Assembly (NCBI RefSeq): GCF_017635265.1
Contig: NZ_JAGBLU010000091.1
Coordinates: 124,001-188,000, forward strand
Reading direction: 5' to 3'
Source of the DNA: Butyrivibrio sp.
Lineage (GTDB): Bacteria; Bacillota; Clostridia; Lachnospirales; Lachnospiraceae
DNA length: 64,000 nt
Under the pieces are notes generated by a model that saw nothing but the letters and a program-made list of their open reading frames with translations, did no database searches and had not been told where the DNA came from. Shown piece after piece: positions 9,326-16,362 of the stretch. Both the position numbers and the translations under genes were made by a program. Positions within the stretch are counted from its first letter, which is position 1. The number at the start of each line of letters is the position of its first letter.

Positions 9326-10384
9326 ATGGCATATGATATTTGGTATTCGATAAAAAATAACAGAATAAAACAGGCCTTCATATCCGGTTTTAACATTGAA
9401 GGCAGAGATACGCTCAGATTCGATCAATCAAAAAACGGGCATTTTCTATACTTGAGAGAAATTGACGGATTGGCGGATGATGCTTTATGGGGGCGCTTTA
9501 CCTGCGATCTTAAGCTTTCAGAGGAATTGATTTGCTATATATACGTGGCGGCAACCAACTTCCTGACCACGTCATTTGAGGGAAAAGAGAATATTAATAT
9601 TAGTGATTATCTTTGCAGTGACGAAATTAGTCGTGACAGAAAGATGACTTTGATAAACAACCTTGGGGCTAAGAGATTTGTAAATACTGATGACTTTCTT
9701 TTGTATGATCTGAAGGGTAGATATCTCTTTGTAGCGGTGGAGATGATTGGAGGAGGAAAAGCTCATATAGGGAAAATGAGGATTGGTGTAAGGGGCGACA
9801 ACTTCATGGGATCTTTCCCTGAAGTATATCAGGACAGAAACAGCTTTTTCCACAGATATCTATCCATTTTCTCAAGTATCTACAATGATATGAGTGAGCA
9901 AAATGAGAAACTTTACGAAATGCTGGATTTGGATAAATGCTTACCTGAACAGCTGGAGATGTATGCTTCCTGGTTTGGAATCAATATAAGTGGAGGCGGA
10001 CTTTCTACAGATACCATGAGAACAATTGTTAAAGAGGCCTATCAGCTTAGCCGAATGAAGGGAACAAAGTGGGCCATTGAGCGTGTTTTGGAAATTATGT
10101 TGGGCCAGAAATATGTTTTGTATGAGAATCGCCTTACAAATGGCGAATTTCTGAATATAACGATACTTATTGATAAGAAGCTTACAGAACAGCTAAGACA
10201 TCAGATTCTTTTTATGTTAGATCAGTTTAAGCCTGTGAGAGTCAAGGTAAAACTTATGCAGATGGAAAGAGAGGCTGTCATAGACGGCAATAATTATCTG
10301 GATATTAACGCAAGCATACCGGCTGAAAAGCACGTTGTTCTTGATAAGGAATCTATTTATGATGGAGCGATAACTTTGGTGTAG
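9326..10384 (+). CDS. CIS/phage tail protein, P2 gpI family
   Basis: 352 residues. The C-terminal half is characteristic of the P2 gpI/tail-associated family: FPEVYQDRNSFFHRYLSIFSSIYNDMSEQNEKLYEMLD, CLPEQLEMYASWFGI, MRTIVKEAYQLSRMKGTKWAIERVLEIMLG, and a final beta segment with DQFKPVRVKVKLMQM. In phages gpI works with gpJ at the wedge periphery and positions fibres. Here no fibre gene follows; the next gene is an ABC ATPase. The N-terminal 170 residues are beta-rich and lack a family I recognise. Confidence 0.8.
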   Translation: MAYDIWYSIKNNRIKQAFISGFNIEGRDTLRFDQSKNGHFLYLREIDGLADDALWGRFTCDLKLSEELICYIYVAATNFLTTSFEGKENINISDYLCSDEISRDRKMTLINNLGAKRFVNTDDFLLYDLKGRYLFVAVEMIGGGKAHIGKMRIGVRGDNFMGSFPEVYQDRNSFFHRYLSIFSSIYNDMSEQNEKLYEMLDLDKCLPEQLEMYASWFGINISGGGLSTDTMRTIVKEAYQLSRMKGTKWAIERVLEIMLGQKYVLYENRLTNGEFLNITILIDKKLTEQLRHQILFMLDQFKPVRVKVKLMQMEREAVIDGNNYLDINASIPAEKHVVLDKESIYDGAITLV

Positions 10385-10407
10385 GTGTCGGAAGGCGGTG
10401 AAGCAAA

Positions 10408-11082
10408 ATGATACGTTTTTACAACATCACTAAAAGATATATGACTGAAGATGGAATGATTACTGTTCACAGAGATTTTTCTGAGCAGATAGAGGACGGG
10501 GAGTTTGTGGTAGTAACGGGAGAAAGTGGTTCCGGAAAAACGACGCTTCTTAAACTTCTTCTTAAAGAGATAGAACCCGATGGAGGAGAAATAATTGTGG
10601 ATGGGCAAAGACTATCATCCATAACTAAGGCTCAGATTCCCTATTACAGGAGAGGGATAGGTGTTGTGTTTCAGGATTTTAGGCTGATTCCGGACTTATG
10701 TGTATACGACAATCTGTATACTACAATCATTGCTACCGGAGGAGCGGGAAAAGATGCAGTGCGAAAGATCACCAATATTCTGACTATGCTTGGAATTGAT
10801 CATCTGCATAAGAGGTTTCCAAGGCAGATGAGTGGTGGTGAACAGCAGAAAGTATGTCTTGCAAGGGCTATCATAAATAATCCTAAGGTACTACTGGTGG
10901 ATGAGCCCACAGGAAATCTTGATCCTGCTTCATCTATAGAAATAAACAGGCTCCTTAAAGTAATAAATAACCAGGGGACGACAGTTGTAATGGCTACTCA
11001 TGATCAGTTGTCCATGGGAGGGAGCGGAGTTAGAAGAATCAATCTTGATAGTATTCAGAAAAAAGAGCGTAAGGGAGCATAA
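10408..11082 (+). CDS. FtsE-like ABC transporter ATPase in CIS operon
   Basis: 224 residues, a complete single ABC ATPase. Walker A is GESGSGKTT (residues 38-46), the signature SGGEQ is at 142-146, and Walker B ends in D165-E166. The Q-loop stretch VFQDFRLIPDLCVYDNL is typical of FtsE, which with FtsX activates peptidoglycan hydrolases at the membrane. No FtsX-like permease gene is nearby; the next gene, 3 bp downstream, encodes a membrane HATPase protein that could replace FtsX as partner. A housekeeping ftsE is expected elsewhere, so this is probably a dedicated paralogue. The ATPase call is firm; the link to envelope remodelling for the CIS is inference. Confidence 0.85.
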   Translation: MIRFYNITKRYMTEDGMITVHRDFSEQIEDGEFVVVTGESGSGKTTLLKLLLKEIEPDGGEIIVDGQRLSSITKAQIPYYRRGIGVVFQDFRLIPDLCVYDNLYTTIIATGGAGKDAVRKITNILTMLGIDHLHKRFPRQMSGGEQQKVCLARAIINNPKVLLVDEPTGNLDPASSIEINRLLKVINNQGTTVVMATHDQLSMGGSGVRRINLDSIQKKERKGA

Positions 11083-11085
11083 AAA

Positions 11086-11964
11086 ATGTCGAAGGAACAG
11101 AAGTGGTCGTTGGCAGCGGCATGTGTATTGTATGTAATTACAATTATTGGATTTTTCTATTTTAGTCTGACACTTATAGTGGTGGTGTTCTTACTCTTTT
11201 CACTATGTATTTCTTACTTTGCCTATCTGTGCTACAAAACGCACAAGGACTATACAGGAGCAGAGCATTTTCAACAGGAAATAGGGCTTTTAAAGGCTGA
11301 GAAGGAACAGATTGTTGGAGATTATGAGATCCTTATAAGTGAAAAAGACACAGAGATAGGAAATCTGCGTGGTCAAAGCGAGGAACTGTCGAAAAAACTT
11401 ACCGACATGGAAGCAGAAAAGGATATGACTGCAAAGAAACTGGAGGAGGTGTCCATTGAAGTCAAAAAGGCTGAAAGAATGAAATATGAAAGTCTTATGC
11501 CTCCTGAGGATGATGAGCAGTCAGAAGTTGATATTGTTGAAATAGCAAAAAGAGCCGTGGCCGAGTTGGATAAGGAAGCAAAAGAAGTGGGACTTCGTGT
11601 AACTATATCAAGTTCTTTCGACAAGCTTATGGTTAAAGCTTCAGGTAACAGACTGCTTGTTATGTTCAGAAATATAATAGATAACTCTATTAAATATATG
11701 CAGACTGCGGGCAATCTGGTGATCACTATTTCTACTGTAGGTGATGATATTTTTATAGTCCTTAAGGACACCGGAAAGGGACTTCCTGAGGATGAAACAA
11801 AGCATATCTTTGAGTTAAATTATCAGGGTTCCAACAGAATAAGCGGAAATGGGCTCGGACTTACTCAGGCAAAAGCTATAGTAGAGCATTATGGGGGCAC
11901 AATTTATGCGAGAAGTCCACAGGGAAACGGAATGGGTATTTATATCCAATTACCAACTGTCTGA
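11086..11964 (+). CDS. Membrane HATPase (histidine-kinase-like) protein lacking an evident H-box
   Basis: 292 residues. Residues about 6-50 form two closely spaced membrane helices. Residues about 60-130 are coiled coil (ELSKKLTDMEAEKDM). A HATPase_c domain follows, with N-box N200 (RNIIDNS), G1 box from D228 (DTGKGLP) and G2 box GNGLGL (254-259). The stretch before the N-box contains no His-Glu/Asp-x-x-x-Pro phospho-acceptor site: 125-170 reads KAERMKYESLMPPEDDEQ and onward without histidine. No response regulator is encoded in the operon. It is coupled to the FtsE-like gene by a 3-bp gap. It could be an ATP-binding partner of that ATPase rather than a phosphotransfer kinase. Confidence 0.78.
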   Translation: MSKEQKWSLAAACVLYVITIIGFFYFSLTLIVVVFLLFSLCISYFAYLCYKTHKDYTGAEHFQQEIGLLKAEKEQIVGDYEILISEKDTEIGNLRGQSEELSKKLTDMEAEKDMTAKKLEEVSIEVKKAERMKYESLMPPEDDEQSEVDIVEIAKRAVAELDKEAKEVGLRVTISSSFDKLMVKASGNRLLVMFRNIIDNSIKYMQTAGNLVITISTVGDDIFIVLKDTGKGLPEDETKHIFELNYQGSNRISGNGLGLTQAKAIVEHYGGTIYARSPQGNGMGIYIQLPTV

Positions 11965-11984
11965 TATTGGGAAAAGGGGAATGC

Positions 11985-12647
11985 ATGAGACATAATCAAA
12001 GAGTTTTTTCATTGCTTTTTATATTTTTTATAGTGGTAGCTTTAGGATCAATTCTTATTTTGGATGGTGATTTTTCTGTTTTTGACAGAAGCTCTGACTA
12101 TACCTGGAAGCTTAATGATAAGGAACATGATATTGATCTGGACAATGATTTGCATGAAGATGTTCTGACGGAGAGAGAAGAGGGTATTCAGGACGCAGTA
12201 ACTGAGCAGACAATGGCCATTCATGAGGATCTTAAGGCAGCTAAAGAAGCTGAGACTGAAGAATTTGATGATGAACCGGAGACTGTTACAGAGAAAGAGC
12301 CAAATACAGAGGAAGAGCCTGCTGCAGAAGCTGAGACTCAAAGTCAGGTTGAAATTAAGTATTACACCTATACCACAGATACTATGGAGACAAGTTTAAG
12401 ACTTAGAGAGCAGCCAAGTACCGACGCTGAGATACTGGCAAAACTTCCCAAGGGTTCGAAAGGCTATATTTTAAAACCCGGAAATGAATGGTGCTATTGT
12501 GTTACATCAGATGGTAATACCGGATATCTTTTTACAAGATATCTGATAGCTAAAGAGACAAGTAAAAACAGTTTTCCAAAAGAATTTCAGGATAAGGTTG
12601 AGGCACCGGATGAAGAACTGGATGATAGGTTTTTAAGAAACGGTTAA
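11985..12647 (+). CDS. Membrane-anchored bacterial SH3 domain protein
   Basis: 220 residues from the ATG at 11985. A TTG six codons upstream is in frame, but AAGGGG at 11974-11979 is well placed only for the ATG. One membrane helix (about residues 6-24, LLFIFFIVVALGSILIL) is followed by a strongly acidic linker (about 25-120, many Glu). A bacterial SH3 domain follows at about 125-190 (SLRLREQPSTDAEILAKLPKGSKGYIL ... WCYCVTSDGNTGYLFTRYL). Such domains bind cell-wall peptides or proteins outside the membrane. In this operon it may place or sense the system at the wall, which is inference. Confidence 0.8.
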   Translation: MRHNQRVFSLLFIFFIVVALGSILILDGDFSVFDRSSDYTWKLNDKEHDIDLDNDLHEDVLTEREEGIQDAVTEQTMAIHEDLKAAKEAETEEFDDEPETVTEKEPNTEEEPAAEAETQSQVEIKYYTYTTDTMETSLRLREQPSTDAEILAKLPKGSKGYILKPGNEWCYCVTSDGNTGYLFTRYLIAKETSKNSFPKEFQDKVEAPDEELDDRFLRNG

Positions 12648-12732
12648 AAAAAAGAAGATCTTGCCGAAGTATTAATGAAGGATGTAGATAACCGAATTAT
12701 GTATTTTTGGGTTTTAGTATGAGGGTGGCGCT

Positions 12733-15700
12733 ATGAGAATTAGAAAAAGACTTAACAATCTCAAATCCGGGGCAAAAAAGGTATTGATAGGATTACTTAT
12801 ACTATCAGTGCTAAGTACAGCATCCGGTATAGGGACATTAGTAGCTTATGCCACGGAGGATGATCCGGAAATGACGTCAGATAGCAGTAATATAGCTGAT
12901 AGTGAGGAGGAAGATGGAGAATCGGATGTTGTTGAGCCAAACGTCACTACACATGATGAACATGACTATAAATATGCCTATAATGGAGATAATTCCCATA
13001 TCGTGACATGCTCCGGCTGTGATTACAGCAATGTGGAAGCCTGTGACAGCGATGGAGAAAATGGTGCTTGTACAAAATGTGGCAACGTGCCTGAGTCTTC
13101 AGAAAACATAGATGCAACAAGTGATACTTTCGTTACAAGTTTTTCAGTTGCAACAAGTAATATATTAAATACAAATAATTTAGGCGCAGCAAGCAATTCA
13201 GCCGCAACAGGCAGTACCGGCGATACAAGTAATACTGGCGCAACAAGCAGTTCAGCTGCAACAAGCAATTCAGCCGCAACGAGTAGCACAGCCGCAACAA
13301 GTAATACAGGCGATACAAGTAATGCAAGCGCAACAAATACTACAGAGCATGAGCATCAATATGTATATTCCTCAAATGAAGATGGCACGCATACTATAAC
13401 CTGTGCACTTTGTGACTATGAGGTTACAGAGACCTGTGATGAGCTGGGTGACGAGGGAATCTGCTCTCTGTGTGGCTATGATCCCCAAAACACTGATACA
13501 ACAGCGCCAACAGTAGACAATTTAAGTAAAAATACATCATCAGATAAAATAACGCTTACATTTACAGCCACAGATTTAGAATCCGGGGTTGCAGGTTTTG
13601 GTGTATATTATAGCAAATCTTATCAGGACGCCCCTTCCAAGGATACAGTTTGGAATGAGGGTCAGAAGGTTGAAGGGGATCAAATTACCATATCCGGAAA
13701 TTCATATTCCGCAAGCTATGATATTTCTGATCTTGAAGTTGATGTTGCATATATTTTCTATGTGGTAGCGGGGGACGAAGCAGGGAATATAAGCGATATA
13801 AGTAGCATTGAAGGTGGAATATACAAAGAGAATATAGATCTGGATATTCTTTATAACGGTGAGGCGTACAAACAGTGGTACAATACAGACGTTGTCATAA
13901 GCGCAAGTGGTTATAAGATCGCGGCTACAGGAAAGACGGACTATCAGAAATACTTTAAAGTGACAGATAATGGAACCACAACGCTGACTCTTGATTTTCA
14001 AGATGAGAATAATACAGCTAATCCTTTAAAAACCTATAGTATGACGATTCGTATTGACAGGACCGCCCCTACGGGAAAATTTTCAATGGGGGATTATTCC
14101 AGTAGTTCTGTTACCCAAAAGAGTGAGACAGTATTTTATACCAATAGTAATCCTTCTGTCAGCATAAGCGCTGAGGACAATGCTTCTAATGATGTTGGTG
14201 GCAATTCAGGGATTGATTACATTAGCTATGTTGTCACAGATACATTTAATTCTTCAATTGAGAATATGAAAGCTTATATGAGTGAGAATAACCTCAAGTG
14301 GAGAATCTATACATCCGGGGAAGAGATTAACTTTATTAAAAGCAAGAAAAACTATGTTTTTATAGCAATTTATGATAAGGCAGGAAATGCGGGCTATATC
14401 TCCACCGGCGCCATTTATTATGACACTGTTTTACCGGTGATGCAGGCTCAAAGAGTTATTGCTACAGGAAACAGTGGAGAATACAATGTGGTTCTGGCAG
14501 CTAAGGATGCTGAGAGTGGAGTCAACAGATTTAAGTTAATATATAAAGAAACCTCTGATGAAGATACCTATGCACCTACCAAGGAAGATATCTTTAATAA
14601 CGGAATCTACATAGAGACCGCTAAGTCTGAGGACGATATATATGGAGCTTCATATAAAGTTACAGGGCTTGATGCTTCAAAAAATTATAAATTTTTTATG
14701 GCTGCAGTGGACAGGGCAGGAAATATCAGTGACATTAAATCTGTAGCTGTAAAGGGAGAAGAAAGCAGTACTACAGCAGGTAACAATTCTTCTAATTCGG
14801 GAGTATCGCAGGCCGGTTCCTCTAATTCAAATTCAAGCCTTACGGCAGCGCCAAACGGAATTGCGGGTTCAGGATCAGCATCTTCTGTAAGTCCGTCTAA
14901 AGCACCAAAGAAGACAGAAACCCAAACAGAAACACCGGCATCAAGGATTGAGAACTACGTCATTAAGCGGGATCCGTACATTGCGGATGCCACCGGTAAA
15001 GTTCTTATAGGAGAAGCTAAAACCTCCGGATGGGATAATGTCTCTAAGGCTCTTTCTTCCGCTGATGGTGTAGGTGTAGTGGAAATAGAAATGTCAGGGA
15101 CCAGCCAGGTTCCTGCGAGCTTTTTCGAAATAATCAAGGGAATGGACATGGCGGTGAGACTTCGCATGCCTGATGGTATCAAGTGGGAAATCAAGCCGGA
15201 GACCATAAAAGTCAAGTTATCTGACAAAGATATGGAAGTTAAACTTGGCAGCAGGAATATTCCTGATGTAGTAATAAGCGAAGTAGCAGATGTTTATCCC
15301 CATGTGGAATTTTCAACCTCAGTTACAGGAGAACTTGGCTTTGATTCTGTTATCAGCGTTCCTGTTAATAGCCTCAATGCCGGAATGAATGCTGTTTTGT
15401 ACAAGTATGATTCTAAAGAAAAGGAGTTGGTGGAAGCAGGGAGTTCTGTGGTAGATGAAAACGGTATTGTACAATTTGATATTTCAGAAGGCGCTGATTA
15501 TACAGTTATTATTTCTCCGGAAAAAACTTTGGGAGAAGCTTCGATGACCACTGTTTCCGGAGTCCTTACGAATTATGATTCTGCGGGAAAGGCTGGAAAA
15601 CAGATCAGACTTACGGATATATTTACCAAGAGAGGAGGAGCAGCTTTGTGGCTGTTTATGCTAAGCTTCACCAGCATTGGACTTTGTTTGGCAATACTTT

Positions 15701-15762
15701 TTATACCGGCTTTCCAGCTAAAAAGGGATGATGATTTCGAAGAACTTTTTAAGGGGGATTAA
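12733..15762 (+). CDS. Secreted, C-terminally membrane-anchored surface protein with paired Cys motifs and Ig-like domains
   Basis: 1009 residues. The signal peptide (residues about 15-39, ending LVAYA) is followed by two copies of an H-x-Y ... H-x-x-C-x-x-C ... C-x-x-C-G motif (about 77-117 and 206-248), which looks like a small metal-binding or disulphide module. Between the copies lies a Ser/Ala/Thr/Asn six-residue repeat (154-201). Beta-sandwich segments with D-x-A-G-N signatures (for example GDEAGNIS, YDKAGNAG, VDRAGNIS) occupy about 255-690. A Ser-rich linker and an unassigned domain follow. A single membrane helix (about 971-992) and a short acidic cytosolic tail (KRDDDFEELFKGD) end the protein. 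There is no LPxTG. It is not a fibre in the usual sense because it is exported. I infer a docking, sensing or anchoring role on the producer surface. Confidence 0.75.
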   Translation: MRIRKRLNNLKSGAKKVLIGLLILSVLSTASGIGTLVAYATEDDPEMTSDSSNIADSEEEDGESDVVEPNVTTHDEHDYKYAYNGDNSHIVTCSGCDYSNVEACDSDGENGACTKCGNVPESSENIDATSDTFVTSFSVATSNILNTNNLGAASNSAATGSTGDTSNTGATSSSAATSNSAATSSTAATSNTGDTSNASATNTTEHEHQYVYSSNEDGTHTITCALCDYEVTETCDELGDEGICSLCGYDPQNTDTTAPTVDNLSKNTSSDKITLTFTATDLESGVAGFGVYYSKSYQDAPSKDTVWNEGQKVEGDQITISGNSYSASYDISDLEVDVAYIFYVVAGDEAGNISDISSIEGGIYKENIDLDILYNGEAYKQWYNTDVVISASGYKIAATGKTDYQKYFKVTDNGTTTLTLDFQDENNTANPLKTYSMTIRIDRTAPTGKFSMGDYSSSSVTQKSETVFYTNSNPSVSISAEDNASNDVGGNSGIDYISYVVTDTFNSSIENMKAYMSENNLKWRIYTSGEEINFIKSKKNYVFIAIYDKAGNAGYISTGAIYYDTVLPVMQAQRVIATGNSGEYNVVLAAKDAESGVNRFKLIYKETSDEDTYAPTKEDIFNNGIYIETAKSEDDIYGASYKVTGLDASKNYKFFMAAVDRAGNISDIKSVAVKGEESSTTAGNNSSNSGVSQAGSSNSNSSLTAAPNGIAGSGSASSVSPSKAPKKTETQTETPASRIENYVIKRDPYIADATGKVLIGEAKTSGWDNVSKALSSADGVGVVEIEMSGTSQVPASFFEIIKGMDMAVRLRMPDGIKWEIKPETIKVKLSDKDMEVKLGSRNIPDVVISEVADVYPHVEFSTSVTGELGFDSVISVPVNSLNAGMNAVLYKYDSKEKELVEAGSSVVDENGIVQFDISEGADYTVIISPEKTLGEASMTTVSGVLTNYDSAGKAGKQIRLTDIFTKRGGAALWLFMLSFTSIGLCLAILFIPAFQLKRDDDFEELFKGD
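13192..13335 (+). repeat. 18-bp tandem repeat inside the surface protein gene (8 units)
   Basis: Eight in-frame copies of an 18-bp unit encode the six-residue pattern S-[NSG]-[STA]-[AGS]-[AD]-T (for example SNSAAT, SSTAAT, SNTGDT). The copies are not identical, but several share long exact stretches, so slippage could change copy number without breaking the frame. It forms the flexible spacer between the two Cys-motif modules. Confidence 0.8.
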
Positions 15763-16340
15763 TGGACGTTAACGAGTTTTTGGAAGCTGTACAAAAGGAT
15801 GTGGGTAGTCTTTGTGAGGAAACAGATGTTAAAGACGATGTTATTAGAGGAATGTTAACGAATCTTGGAGTTGGAGGATCAGCTGCAATCCTTGAGGTAT
15901 GTCTTGAGGGAGCACAAAATGGAAGTGACCTTCCTTATCCTGTTATGAGATTTCATATTACGCTGGCTAAAGACATTGATAAAGAGCTTTACAAAGATGT
16001 AACCTTTGCTCTTAATCAGCTGAATACTGTAATAGCTAGTGGAGAATACCCATCCATTGGAAATTTCTGCCTTTATATGCCTCTTGGACAGATATTTATG
16101 AGCTATCGTATGCCTATAAATACAGACTGTCTTGAGGGCGAAGTGGAAAATGTCAGGTTCTTTTTGGGAACCGTTTATGAGCAGCTGGATATTTTTGCTG
16201 ATATGGTCATGTTCATTGCAAACGGAAATGAACTGGTAACCATGGATGAATACCTTAGATATCTGAAAACAATTCAAGATTTCGAAAATCTTGAGGAACG
16301 CGCTAAAAAGCTAGCCGATATAGTGGACAAGCTTGCTTAG
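15762..16340 (+). CDS. Small acidic protein, candidate cargo chaperone (unassigned)
   Basis: 192 residues, acidic, with no signal or membrane segment. The ATG overlaps the stop of the preceding gene by one base, so translation is probably coupled. The N-terminal helix (MDVNEFLEAVQKDVGSL), strands in the middle (AAILEVCLEG, YPVMRFHITLA, NFCLYMPLGQIFMSYRMPI) and a C-terminal helix (DIFADMVMFIANGNELVTM) resemble in outline the alpha-beta layout of YbjN and of type III secretion class I chaperones. I cannot show homology. The gene lies 22 bp before the 933-residue candidate cargo gene, the usual chaperone-effector order. Treat the function as a hypothesis. Confidence 0.55.
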   Translation: MDVNEFLEAVQKDVGSLCEETDVKDDVIRGMLTNLGVGGSAAILEVCLEGAQNGSDLPYPVMRFHITLAKDIDKELYKDVTFALNQLNTVIASGEYPSIGNFCLYMPLGQIFMSYRMPINTDCLEGEVENVRFFLGTVYEQLDIFADMVMFIANGNELVTMDEYLRYLKTIQDFENLEERAKKLADIVDKLA

Positions 16341-16362
16341 TCAGTAAAAGTGAGGAAATGCC

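Noticed and set aside
13023-13289. Leu/Val/Ala-rich minus-strand frame over the 18-bp repeats
   Set aside because: It is a product of the repeat read backwards; no start signal and no independent codon bias.
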